The position numbers were made by a program, and so were the translations under genes. The notes beneath the pieces are model-generated. The model had not been told where the DNA came from, did no database searches, and saw nothing but the letters and a program-made list of their open reading frames with translations. From NCBI RefSeq assembly GCF_039888675.1, contig NZ_JBDQQR010000004.1:310001-374000 (forward strand): 64,000 nt of DNA. Direction: 5' to 3'. Below are positions 46,578-55,869 of this stretch, in pieces. How positions within the stretch are numbered: position 1 is the stretch's first letter; each line of letters begins with the position of its first letter. The stretch comes from Mesorhizobium sp. CAU 1732. Its GTDB lineage: Bacteria > Pseudomonadota > Alphaproteobacteria > Rhizobiales > Rhizobiaceae.

Positions 46578-46825
46578 CTATGTGCTTTGTGTGCCCGTAT
46601 GCCGCCGGAGATCGCCAATCGATGCTGAGCATGGCGTCACCTCCCCAAGCCGGGATGCTGGGCAGCGCCCGGCAAAAAGAGGTTCAAGGATCACCGGAAA
46701 TATAGAAGCCGCTCAAAGCAGATACCTTGTGCGGCTAACTCGATCATTTTTGGTATTTAGGGGTTGGCGACAGCCGGAGATTCCGCGACGCCTGCCCGTA
46801 TTGGCACGGACAGGCAGTCATGTTT

Positions 46826-47353
46826 TCACCTGCTGGAAAACACATGCACTTCGCCATGCGCGGTCTCAATGGTGAACAGGTCGCCGCCCATCTCGGCGTC
46901 GCGCGCCATCGCGTCCCAGTTAACATAGTGGCGCAGCGCCTCGGGGATCATGACGCTTTCGGCGGTCAGTTCCTCCATATAGTCGGCGAGGCTGGCGAAC
47001 TGACCATGATAGCAGTCCTGCAAAGCGGTTTCGGCTTGGTCCATGTCGCCGCTGAACTGCTCCAGCAGGCGCGCGCCGAGTGCGCCATGCTCTGCAATGA
47101 AAGCGGCCATCCGCGCCACGCTGTCGATGCCGGCATATTCGGAGATGCTGACGCCCTCGAAGCCCTCACAGTCGTGAATGGCGTATTCCTCCGAGTGCTC
47201 GACAGGAGAACGGGCAAGCATCGCGGCAATCTGGTCCCTGATCTGGTAGGCGTCCTGATCCGCGTCGATCCAAGCCCCATGTAGATAGCCATTGTTGTAC
47301 GCGGCAAGGCAGGCAACATAGATGCGGAGGCTGCTGTCGGCTGCGATGGTCAT
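46826..47353 (-). CDS. ardA: Antirestriction protein ArdA
   Basis: Product of 175 residues from ATG 47353. RIYVACLAAYNNGYLHGAWI is the ArdA N-terminus, and the protein is strongly acidic throughout (YAIHDCEGFEGVSISEYAG, SGDMDQAETALQDCYHG). ArdA mimics DNA and blocks Type I restriction enzymes, protecting incoming mobile DNA. Its presence next to a serine recombinase marks the island as mobile. It lies on the opposite strand to the restriction enzyme of the same island. Confidence 0.92.
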   Translation of the reverse strand: MTIAADSSLRIYVACLAAYNNGYLHGAWIDADQDAYQIRDQIAAMLARSPVEHSEEYAIHDCEGFEGVSISEYAGIDSVARMAAFIAEHGALGARLLEQFSGDMDQAETALQDCYHGQFASLADYMEELTAESVMIPEALRHYVNWDAMARDAEMGGDLFTIETAHGEVHVFSSR

Positions 47354-47703
47354 GTCTCTGTTCCTTCGGGTTTGGGGTTCAGAGCAGCGAAGCGCCGCTC
47401 CTGAACCCTTGCCCGTCGGCGAGACCGGGGTAGTAAGGTGCCAGACAACTCTTTGGCACCGTGGAATAAATGGAGGGGACCCGCTTGCGGGGAGCGGGCC
47501 GTTTATGCCGCGAAAGGCCGAAGAGTTGTCTTTGCGCTGCGCGAGGACAGCGCCCTTAGAATTAGGTATCAGATGGGACGCGGCGAAAGCCGCGCCGGCC
47601 CGCAGGCGAACGCGCTCACAGATTGCGTGGTAGAGAGCTGGACGGTCGCTAGACGAATTCCCGGTGTTTGCTGGCGGTAACCATATCCTCAGGGCTGGTT
47701 TTT
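47354..47703. other. Gene-free divergent region
   Basis: About 350 bp between ardA and the ribbon-helix-helix gene. No supported gene in any frame. It should carry the promoters for both directions; no strong consensus boxes were found. Confidence 0.4.
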
Positions 47704-47722
47704 GTGTATCCGCCGGATACAC
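47704..47722 (+). promoter_or_regulatory. 19-bp palindromic operator
   Basis: GTGTATCCG and CGGATACAC flank a single C, a perfect 9-bp inverted repeat, 8 bp upstream of ATG 47731. Position and symmetry fit a site for the dimeric ribbon-helix-helix protein encoded next, which may control itself and the restriction gene behind it. Confidence 0.7.
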
Positions 47723-47730
47723 TGCGAATT

Positions 47731-47919
47731 ATGAAAAAAGACACTGGTATGCGAATCAGGATCGAGCGCGAGCTGCGGGATGAATTCCTTGCAGCCTGTC
47801 AGGTTCTGGATCGGCCTGCCGCGCAGGTCATACGGGAGTTCATGCGCGATTTTGTCCGTAGGAACAGCGCGTCGTCGGACGCGCAACCCGCAACGAAACC
47901 GAACGTGACGCCGCGCTAA
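47731..47919 (+). CDS. Ribbon-helix-helix (CopG-like) regulator
   Basis: Product of 62 residues. MRIRIERELRDEFLAACQVL then AAQVIREFMRDFVRR is the beta-alpha-alpha pattern of ribbon-helix-helix DNA-binding proteins. The C-terminal tail is flexible (SASSDAQPATKPN). It begins just behind the palindrome at 47704-47722 and ends 67 bp before the Type ISP-like gene. Likely a repressor that delays restriction-gene expression, or an orphan antitoxin. Confidence 0.8.
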   Translation: MKKDTGMRIRIERELRDEFLAACQVLDRPAAQVIREFMRDFVRRNSASSDAQPATKPNVTPR

Positions 47920-47986
47920 TGGAACAGGCACGAATGCCGGTTCCGGCGCAACAGGTGAATGCCCGAACAGGGGCTTGGGGGAAGAC

Positions 47987-50900
47987 ATGGCCGAACAGAC
48001 GCTGCAATCGCTTTTGCAGACCTACCGTGATGCAGCGCGTACCGAGCGGGAAAAGGGAACGTATTTCGAGCGTTTCGCCATCGCTTACCTCACCCATGAT
48101 CCGATCCAGCTTGAACAGTATGAGCAGGTCCAGACCTTCAAGGATTGGGCCGACGCCAACGGCTGGGATGCCCGCGACACCGGAATCGACCTTGTAGCCA
48201 AGCTTCGCGACGAAGACGGCTTCGCCGCGATCCAGTGCAAATTCTATGATGCTGCCTACCGCATCAGGAAAGAGGACATCGACAGCTTCATATCAGCATC
48301 GGGCAAAGCCCCGTTCAAACGGCGCGTCATCATTGACAGCACCGAAAAGGCTTGGAGCGAGAACGCCGAAACCATGATCCGTGGACAGGCCATCCCCGTC
48401 CTTCGGATCAACCTGTCCGAAATGCAGGAAAGTCCTATCCGTTGGGGAACCTTCGCCGCCAAGGGCGAAGTGGTGCTGGCCGACAAAAAGAAACTCCGCG
48501 AACACCAGCAGGACGCCTTGCGTGAGGTGCGCGCCGGACTGGCCGAAGCTGATCGCGGTAAGCTCATCATGGCTTGCGGAACAGGCAAGACCTTCACCAG
48601 TCTCAAGATAGCCGAAGACGTTGCAGGGGAAGGAAAGCTTGTCCTGTTCCTTGTGCCGTCCCTTGCCCTGATGTCGCAGACGGTACGCGAATGGACGGCG
48701 GACACCGAAACCCCGTTGCGATCCTTTGCGGTATGTTCCGATACGCAGGTCGGCAAGCGTCGTCAGAGCAATGATGACATTGCCGAAATCGACGTACTGG
48801 ACCTCGCATTCCCTGCCACGACCAACGCCGCCAAGCTTTCCGAAAGCGCGGGCGAGGTCGTGCCGGACAAGATGACCGTGGTGTTTGCGACCTACCAATC
48901 TATTCAGGTTGTAGCAGACGCGCAGCAGAAGCATCGCCTGCCGGAATTCGACCTCATCGTTTGTGACGAGGCTCACCGTACCACCGGCGCAACACTGGCG
49001 GGTGAGGACGAATCCAATTTCGTCAAAGTCCATTCCAACGACATTATTCGCGGCAAGAAGCGCCTCTATATGACGGCCACGCCGCGCATCTTCGGCGACA
49101 ACGTGAAGAGCCGTGCCGATGAAGCCGACGCTGTTCTGGCTTCCATGGATGACGAGAAGCTGTTCGGCAAAACGCTGTTTTACCGTGGCTTCTCATGGGC
49201 AGTGCAGAACAACCTTTTGACCGACTACAAAGTTGTCGTGCTGGCAATGGATGAAGGGCTTGTCAGCTCGGCGATCCAGAAGCGGCTTGGCGACGGCAGT
49301 TCCGAGCTTGTCCTTGATGATGCGACCAAGATCATCGGTTGCTACAAGGCCCTGACCAAAGCCGACATGAAAGCCGATGTCGCCGCCGATCCGCATCCCA
49401 TGCGCCGGGCATTGGCGTTCTGCAAAGACATCCGCAGCTCCAAGCTGATCCGTGACGAGTTCGGCACGGTTGTCGATGAATATCTCGACTACACCGACGA
49501 AGATGACGCCGAAAACAGATTGTCCCTGCGGTGCGAGATCGAGCACGTTGACGGCACGTTCAATGCCAAGTCCCGTGGCGCATTGCTCGATTGGCTGAAA
49601 GCCGATGCAGGCGACGATATCTGCCGTATCCTGACCAATGCGCGCTGCCTGTCCGAAGGAGTGGACGTTCCGGCGCTCGACGCCATCATGTTCCTTCATC
49701 CGCGCAAGAGCCAGATTGATGTTGTGCAATCGGTCGGGCGCGTGATGCGCCGCGCCGAGGGTAAGAAGATGGGCTATGTCATCCTGCCCGTTGGTGTCCC
49801 CGCAGGCGTTCCGCCGGAACAGGCTTTGAACGACAACGAGAAGTATCGCGTTGTCTGGCAAATCCTCAACGCCTTGCGCGCCCATGATGATCGATTCGAT
49901 GCGACCATCAACAAGGCATCGCTGGGGCAGGATGTCAGCAATGCGATCGAGATCATCGGCGTTACCCAGAATGCCGAATTGCAGGCGGTCACTGCCGTTG
50001 TGGAAGACCTGCCGACGCGCTCGAAACTCGAACGGTCGGGCATCGGCACACCGGGGCGCGATCCGATCGTCACCGGCGAGGTGCAGGGCGAGCTTGCTTT
50101 CTCCGTTGATGAATTCTCCCGCGCCATCATGGCGAAGATCGTCAAGAAGTGCGGCACCCGCGACTATTGGGAAGATTGGGCGACCAACATTGCCGAGATC
50201 GCCAAGAACCACATCAGCCGTTTGAAAGGCATCCTTGCCGATCCGGACACCGAAGCCCGCCGTGCCTTCGATGAATTCCACGGGGAGCTGAAAGACGATC
50301 TGAATGACAGCATCACCGAAGATGATGCTGTCGAAATGCTGGCGCAGCACATCATCACCCGGCCGGTGTTTGAGGTGCTGTTTGAAGGCCACCAGTTCAC
50401 TAGCGAGAACCCCGTCTCCCGCGCTATGCAACGTGTTCTGGACGTGCTGGACGAAGCCAATCTCGACAAGGAATCCAAAGACCTTGAAAAGTTCTATGCC
50501 AGCGTGCGGTTGCGCGCATCAGGCATCACCGATCCGCAGGCCAAGCAGCGGCTTATTGTCGAGCTTTACGACAAATTCTTCCGCAAAGCCTTCCCGCGCA
50601 CGACCGAGAAATTGGGCATCGTCTATACGCCGGTTGAAATCGTGGACTTCATCATCCAGTCGGTGAACGAGGTTTTGCAGCAGGAGTTCGGGCAGACATT
50701 CGGTTCCGAAGGCGTCCATATCATCGACCCGTTCACGGGGACCGGTACGTTCATCACGCGTTTGCTGCAATCAGGCCTGATTGCGCCGGATCAGATGGAA
50801 CGCAAATTCCGGAATGAAATCCATGCCAACGAGATTATATTGCTGGCCTACTACATCGCCGCCATCAACATCGAAGCCGTCTATCACGGCATCATGGGTG

Positions 50901-52891
50901 GCGACTATGTGCCGTTCGAGGGCATTTGCCTCACCGACACATTCCAGATGTACGAAAGCGATGACCTAATTTCGCACTATATGCCCGACAACTCCGAACG
51001 CCGGAAACGGCAGAAGGCGACGGATATTAAAGTTATTGTTGGCAATCCGCCATATTCGGCAGGGCAAGGCAGCGCAAACGACAATAACGCTAATGTAGCC
51101 TATCCGACTCTTGATGGTCGCATCCGTGATACATATGCAGCGCGATCCACTGCCACGCTAAAGAACTCACTCTACGACAGCTATATCCGTGCGTTCCGCT
51201 GGGCATCCGACAGGATCGGCGATGCGGGTGTTATGGCCTATGTCAGCAATGCAGGCTGGCTAGATGGAAACGCAGCGGACGGGATGCGTTCCTGCCTAAA
51301 GGATGAATTTTCCGACGTCTATATTTTCCATCTACGGGGGAATGCACGCACATCTGGTGAGAAACGACGTAAAGAAAAAGGTAATGTTTTCGGCGAGGGA
51401 ACGCGCACCCCAATATCAATCAGCGTACTTGTTAAGAACCCCGACGCAGAAGAACATGGGCGCATCCATTTCTATGATATCGGTGACTACCTCGACCAGA
51501 AGCAGAAGTTAGCCATCATACAGGATTTTGCTAGCATTCGCGGGATAGGTAGTTGGTTAAGTATCGATCCGAACGAACACAATGACTGGATCAATCAGCG
51601 CAATGTAAGCTTTGATGATTTTATCAGAATTGGGGACAAGAAGGAGAAGTCGCAGCAAGTTTTGTTTGAAAACTATTCGAGTGGAATAAAGACAAATCGT
51701 GATGCTTGGGCATATAATTCGTCCAGAGATTCTGTGGCTCGCAATATGGAGAGGATGATCGATTTTTATAATTTTGAAGTTAGGAGATTCATGAATGCTA
51801 ATGGCGATAACGATCGCTCATTTAATGAAAGTATCATTGACGAATTTATTGACAAAGATGCATCGAAAATTAGCTGGGATCACGCTCAAAAAATTGGAAT
51901 TCTTAATAATAATTACGGTGAGTTTCGCGATCAAAATATTCGAGTAAGCTTGTATCGTCCCTTTACAAAGAGCTACGCTTATTACGATAGATTTTTTAAC
52001 AACCGTGTTTATCAGATGCCGCGTATCTTTCCGATGGGAGAGGCCGAGGCGGAAAATAGCGTAATACAGATTGACGCCAAGTATGACGGTCAGGGGATGA
52101 TCGCCATAATGAGCAAGCTATTGCCTGACCTGCATTGCAATGGCGATGCTCAATGTTTCCCGCGCTACCTCTACGATGAGGACACGGCGGACGACCCGCA
52201 GGGCAGTTTGCTTGCCGGAACCGCACCAGGCGTGCGGCAGCGCCGGAATGCTATCACAGATATGGGGCTGGCCCATTTTCAGGCGGCCTACCCCAATGAA
52301 ACCATCACCAAGGATGACCTGTTCCACTACGTTTACGGGCTTCTACATTCTGAGGATTACCTCGCCCGCTATGCCGATAACCTGTCCAAACAGTTGCCGC
52401 GCATTCCGACGGTCAGGACGGCAGCGGACTTTTGGGCGTTTGTTACGGCCGGCCGGGAGTTGGGCAACCTGCACGCTGACTATGAAAGTGTTGAACTGTA
52501 CCCGGTCACTTTCAAGCAAGGTGATTTGCGCCTTGCAAACATCCCTGATCCGGAAGCGTTTTATCGCCTTACGAAGATGAAATTCGGCGGCAGCAGCAAA
52601 GCAAAAGACAAATCCGTTGTCATCTACAACGCCAACATTACCATGCAGGATATCCCGCTTGAGGCGTATGATTATGTCGTTAACGGCAAGCCTGCCCTCG
52701 AATGGGTGATGGAACGTCAGGTGGTCAAGACCGACAAGGCCAGCGGTATCGTCAACGATGCCAATCGCTATGCCATCGAAACCGTTGGCAATCCGGCCTA
52801 TCCGCTGGAACTTTTCCAGCGCGTCATTACCGTCAGCTTGGAGACGATGAAAATCGTCCGCAGCCTTCCGGCGTTGGATATTAGCGAATGA
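47987..52891 (+). CDS. Single-chain Type ISP-like restriction-modification enzyme
   Basis: Product of 1634 residues from ATG 47987 behind GGGGGAAG. Domains in order: Mrr-like PD-(D/E)xK nuclease with D68 and Q83-C-K85; SF2 translocase with Walker A ACGTGKT (196-202), DEAH (327-330) and QSVGRVMRR (about 581-589); helical spacer; N6-adenine methyltransferase with DPFTGTGTF (about 914) and NPPY (1020-1023); then a target-recognition region to the end. This order matches Type ISP enzymes such as LlaBIII and LlaGI, which methylate one strand of an asymmetric site and cut after translocation and collision. The recognition region (about 51480-52020) is markedly AT-richer than the rest. Confidence 0.9.
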   Translation: MAEQTLQSLLQTYRDAARTEREKGTYFERFAIAYLTHDPIQLEQYEQVQTFKDWADANGWDARDTGIDLVAKLRDEDGFAAIQCKFYDAAYRIRKEDIDSFISASGKAPFKRRVIIDSTEKAWSENAETMIRGQAIPVLRINLSEMQESPIRWGTFAAKGEVVLADKKKLREHQQDALREVRAGLAEADRGKLIMACGTGKTFTSLKIAEDVAGEGKLVLFLVPSLALMSQTVREWTADTETPLRSFAVCSDTQVGKRRQSNDDIAEIDVLDLAFPATTNAAKLSESAGEVVPDKMTVVFATYQSIQVVADAQQKHRLPEFDLIVCDEAHRTTGATLAGEDESNFVKVHSNDIIRGKKRLYMTATPRIFGDNVKSRADEADAVLASMDDEKLFGKTLFYRGFSWAVQNNLLTDYKVVVLAMDEGLVSSAIQKRLGDGSSELVLDDATKIIGCYKALTKADMKADVAADPHPMRRALAFCKDIRSSKLIRDEFGTVVDEYLDYTDEDDAENRLSLRCEIEHVDGTFNAKSRGALLDWLKADAGDDICRILTNARCLSEGVDVPALDAIMFLHPRKSQIDVVQSVGRVMRRAEGKKMGYVILPVGVPAGVPPEQALNDNEKYRVVWQILNALRAHDDRFDATINKASLGQDVSNAIEIIGVTQNAELQAVTAVVEDLPTRSKLERSGIGTPGRDPIVTGEVQGELAFSVDEFSRAIMAKIVKKCGTRDYWEDWATNIAEIAKNHISRLKGILADPDTEARRAFDEFHGELKDDLNDSITEDDAVEMLAQHIITRPVFEVLFEGHQFTSENPVSRAMQRVLDVLDEANLDKESKDLEKFYASVRLRASGITDPQAKQRLIVELYDKFFRKAFPRTTEKLGIVYTPVEIVDFIIQSVNEVLQQEFGQTFGSEGVHIIDPFTGTGTFITRLLQSGLIAPDQMERKFRNEIHANEIILLAYYIAAINIEAVYHGIMGGDYVPFEGICLTDTFQMYESDDLISHYMPDNSERRKRQKATDIKVIVGNPPYSAGQGSANDNNANVAYPTLDGRIRDTYAARSTATLKNSLYDSYIRAFRWASDRIGDAGVMAYVSNAGWLDGNAADGMRSCLKDEFSDVYIFHLRGNARTSGEKRRKEKGNVFGEGTRTPISISVLVKNPDAEEHGRIHFYDIGDYLDQKQKLAIIQDFASIRGIGSWLSIDPNEHNDWINQRNVSFDDFIRIGDKKEKSQQVLFENYSSGIKTNRDAWAYNSSRDSVARNMERMIDFYNFEVRRFMNANGDNDRSFNESIIDEFIDKDASKISWDHAQKIGILNNNYGEFRDQNIRVSLYRPFTKSYAYYDRFFNNRVYQMPRIFPMGEAEAENSVIQIDAKYDGQGMIAIMSKLLPDLHCNGDAQCFPRYLYDEDTADDPQGSLLAGTAPGVRQRRNAITDMGLAHFQAAYPNETITKDDLFHYVYGLLHSEDYLARYADNLSKQLPRIPTVRTAADFWAFVTAGRELGNLHADYESVELYPVTFKQGDLRLANIPDPEAFYRLTKMKFGGSSKAKDKSVVIYNANITMQDIPLEAYDYVVNGKPALEWVMERQVVKTDKASGIVNDANRYAIETVGNPAYPLELFQRVITVSLETMKIVRSLPALDISE

Positions 52892-52962
52892 GTATGTTTG
52901 TCGTGTTGGGATCAATACAAATGTAAGCAGCCGCAACAGGCTGCGTCGGGAGGGGCGCGGGG

Positions 52963-54024
52963 ATGGTGCAATCGAAATCAAGAAGGGATGGCGCGCTTGC
53001 CATCCTGCCAATCCATTTTGATTTACCGGCCCATGCCATACCCCTCAATACGTTTGTGCGTACCGCCGAACAGGCCGAAGCCATCATCGCCTCTTTGAAC
53101 AGAGAGCTTTTCGATGGAAAGCTGAAATATGAGATTCTGGTTCTTCCGCCGCAGGAAGGCTCCTTCAAAAGCAGTATCGGCGTCTATTTACTTGGCGGCT
53201 GGATCGCTGTTTGGACATTTACGGAAAGCGATATCGGTCAGGCCTTCATCCGTGGTCTGACATTACATGAACCGGCACACTGGGCGGAGCAGGCAGGTTC
53301 GGCGATCAGGGAGCAGATCGTTTCTGATGAGGATGACGGGGTCATTGAGGAAGCGGACGAAGCGCCAGAAGACGACGACGCGAAATGCCTTGCCGCCGCT
53401 GAATTCCTTGTCGAAACAACAAAATCCTTCCTTCAAACAGATGTCGCCGAACTGGAATCGGTCGGGATAACTACGACGCGCTTCCGCGATGGATTCGCCG
53501 CACGGAACGAGTTTTACGAAGCTTGCGCCGCCACACCTGATATCCGTGCAGTTGGGTTCGAGGACGAGCCTGTTTTCCCAATCGACCGAAGCGACTTCGC
53601 ACGCCTACAGGTTGTTCTCCCGCCGGTGAAGGACGAGAACGACGAGCCGTGGCAAACGGCCATTGTTGACCTCAAGGTCACGTCCCCGAATTGGGAAAGG
53701 GAAGATCGCCAGCGTGCTTGGAAGGCGAAGGACGCCAAGGGCCGCGAGCGGCTTTTCCGGATTGAAGATGAGCAGTTCTGGGGTTTGGTGAAAGCCGAAC
53801 AGCTCAACATCCACATCATGGACACGATCAAGGTGCAGTGGGCTTTTCAGGGAAAAGCCAATTCACCCAAGAATATCAGGGTTCTGCGCGTTCTAGAGTT
53901 CAATGGCGATGCCCTGTCTGAGCCTCTGGACGATAATGCTCTGTCTGCGGTTTTGGGTGCATTTAGCGAAATCGACACAGATCAGGGGGACCTTTTCGCA
54001 GGCAGAGAGGGTGGCGATGAGTAG
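52963..54024 (+). CDS. Protein of unknown function upstream of a reverse transcriptase
   Basis: Product of 353 residues from ATG 52963 with a GGGAGGGG-type ribosome site. No family recognised. The N-terminal third reads AEAIIASLNRELFDGKLKYE and a hydrophobic strand GVYLLGGWIAVWTF, then GLTLHEPAHW, which resembles a zinc-peptidase helix although the second His is absent. A very acidic linker (DEDDGVIEEADEAPEDDDAK) follows, then a C-terminal part with WQTAIVDLKVTSPNW and VQWAFQGKANSPKNIRVLRV, a beta-rich fold. 71 bp after the restriction gene and 45 bp before the reverse transcriptase, so it probably belongs to one transcript and may be the effector or structural partner of the reverse transcriptase. 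Confidence 0.7.
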   Translation: MVQSKSRRDGALAILPIHFDLPAHAIPLNTFVRTAEQAEAIIASLNRELFDGKLKYEILVLPPQEGSFKSSIGVYLLGGWIAVWTFTESDIGQAFIRGLTLHEPAHWAEQAGSAIREQIVSDEDDGVIEEADEAPEDDDAKCLAAAEFLVETTKSFLQTDVAELESVGITTTRFRDGFAARNEFYEACAATPDIRAVGFEDEPVFPIDRSDFARLQVVLPPVKDENDEPWQTAIVDLKVTSPNWEREDRQRAWKAKDAKGRERLFRIEDEQFWGLVKAEQLNIHIMDTIKVQWAFQGKANSPKNIRVLRVLEFNGDALSEPLDDNALSAVLGAFSEIDTDQGDLFAGREGGDE

Positions 54025-54069
54025 CGGACATCATTCGACAATAAAGACCATGGCCGTGCGATCCGCCTC

Positions 54070-55869
54070 ATGAGATCCCCTAGATTTGACATACGTGCGA
54101 AGAAGCTGCGAACGATATTTTCTCCACAGAACATCGAAAGGGTCTGGAAAGAGAAAGTTAAAGTCTCAATGCGCGATCAGTTCATGTGCGATGGAATAGA
54201 GAATTTCGACTTCCATGTGTCACGCAAAGTAGAGAGCCAAAAACTTTCGCATTTGATATTATCAGGTGATTATGTACCGCAGAAAGCGCAACGGATCCTT
54301 GTCGAAAAAAGCAAAGGGCTTTGCAGGCAGCTCGTCATTCCAAGCATACGAGATGCCATCGTCTTGCAGTGCCTATCTGATGCTCTCTATTCTGAAATCA
54401 AAGGTAAGGCGCCTACGAGCAAGGCATTCTTTGAACCGAAGGACCACAAGTTCTCGTCACCACCGAGTGGTTACGGGACGTTCGCAGCTTGGTTGAATTT
54501 CCAGAAGGAGCTGTTTGAGTTTTCAAAGACGCGCAAGTTCGTCGTCGTAACAGATATCGCCAACTACTACGACAGTATTTCATACGTTCATCTCCGCAAC
54601 GCCATTGCTTCGATCAGCGGCGTCGATGAATGTGTGATTGATATGCTTATATACGTCCTCAGTGATCTTCTTTGGCAGCCGGATTACACTCCTCGCATCG
54701 AGGTTGGGTTGCCCCAGATCAATCTTGATGCACCTCGCTTGTTAGCGCACTGCTTCCTCTACGAGCTAGATTCGTACCTTGCGAGCGATCCCGGACGAGA
54801 CTTCGTGCGTTACATGGACGACATCGATATAGGTGTAGACACGATCGTCGATGCCAAACGGGCATTGAAGACCGTCGATCTCGTCCTTCAGACGAAGCAG
54901 GTTCGTTTGAACAGCGGCAAGACAGTCATTCTTACACGGTCCGAGGCTATCCGACATTTCCGAATTTTCGAGAACGCGCGGCTAGATTCAGTTCAGGCAA
55001 GCGTCGATCACCGCGTGAAACACGGACTTCCGCTGGACCGGCAGCGATCTCATGTTGAAGCCAGAATCAGGCAAGGACTTCGTAAAAAATCATTTGACGC
55101 AGGGAACGGCGAAAAGGTTCTGAAGCGATGGCTGGGTCTTGCGGCTAAAACCGGCGCTATGGTGAAGCCTGAAGCCCTCGAAGATCTTGTCAAAAGAAGA
55201 CCATCGGTTCGACAGAATGTTTATTCGTTTATAAGAAGTCGCCCCCTTACTCCATCGATCGCGGGCATTCTAGCAAGGGCAAGTCAGTCAGGTCTTCTTG
55301 TTGATGACGCCGCGATGGTGGAGATGTCAAACTATCTTGTCGAAACATTTGTCAAAAACAAGCGATGTCACGCAATGCTTGAGGCTGTCATCGCGAGCAA
55401 TGATCCACAAAGCTACTTTGGGCTCTATTCAAGGCTTTGGCTGCTGTCGAAATATGGGACGCCCGCGCAGATTCTCACAACTCTTCGAGATGCCCGAAAC
55501 GTTTGGTCACCGCATGAGCGGCTGGGTCGTCTGGCGGCTTCGTTCATTCCCTTGTTTCACGGTTCGCCCGAAGAGACGCCTCTTAAGCGTCTTCTCGGGG
55601 ATACCTTAAATTCCGGTGTGCGCGACACATACAAATTCCATATGAAACTTGCGACCGATCTTCCAACATTTAAGTCAATGTTTGACGCGTTAAAGGCACC
55701 AAATCCATCCCGTGGAACCGGCATTACGCACGCGAAATTTCTATGCCTCCTATCTGCACTGAAAAATCCTGCCGCACCTGTCGCTCAGATTACAACCTTA
55801 AGAGCTAATCACTCCCGAGCCTTCGAGGACGCTTACTACAAAGAGATAAGCAAGCGAGTCGGTGTCTAG
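54070..55869 (+). CDS. Reverse transcriptase, probable defence-associated (class unassigned)
   Basis: Product of 599 residues; the start lacks a clear ribosome site, so coupling to the upstream gene is possible. Palm motifs: R-x-L-V-I-P (about 86-91), motif A TDIANYYD with D162, motif B GLPQINLDAPRLLAH (213-227), motif C YMDD (248-251) and motif D LNSGKT (280-285). Residues 330-599 form a long helical region with no maturase, RNase H or nuclease signature. It is not preceded by group II intron or retron RNA that I can recognise. Lone reverse transcriptases with helical C-termini beside restriction genes are typical of the unknown-group/DRT antiviral enzymes. Confidence 0.85.
   Translation: MRSPRFDIRAKKLRTIFSPQNIERVWKEKVKVSMRDQFMCDGIENFDFHVSRKVESQKLSHLILSGDYVPQKAQRILVEKSKGLCRQLVIPSIRDAIVLQCLSDALYSEIKGKAPTSKAFFEPKDHKFSSPPSGYGTFAAWLNFQKELFEFSKTRKFVVVTDIANYYDSISYVHLRNAIASISGVDECVIDMLIYVLSDLLWQPDYTPRIEVGLPQINLDAPRLLAHCFLYELDSYLASDPGRDFVRYMDDIDIGVDTIVDAKRALKTVDLVLQTKQVRLNSGKTVILTRSEAIRHFRIFENARLDSVQASVDHRVKHGLPLDRQRSHVEARIRQGLRKKSFDAGNGEKVLKRWLGLAAKTGAMVKPEALEDLVKRRPSVRQNVYSFIRSRPLTPSIAGILARASQSGLLVDDAAMVEMSNYLVETFVKNKRCHAMLEAVIASNDPQSYFGLYSRLWLLSKYGTPAQILTTLRDARNVWSPHERLGRLAASFIPLFHGSPEETPLKRLLGDTLNSGVRDTYKFHMKLATDLPTFKSMFDALKAPNPSRGTGITHAKFLCLLSALKNPAAPVAQITTLRANHSRAFEDAYYKEISKRVGV

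Noticed and set aside
49193..50431. 412-codon minus-strand open frame within the restriction enzyme gene.
   Set aside because: Antisense to helicase motifs; composition is that of a shadow frame.
52963..54024. Zinc peptidase call for the 353-residue protein, from LHEPAHW.
   Set aside because: The metallopeptidase motif H-E-x2-H would need H-E-P-A-H, which is present, but the segment is not followed by a third ligand and the surrounding helix is poor; too weak to assign a function.
54070..55869. Group II intron or retron origin for the reverse transcriptase.
   Set aside because: No maturase or endonuclease domain, no intron domain V-like sequence recognised nearby, and no visible retron msr/msd inverted repeat pair upstream.
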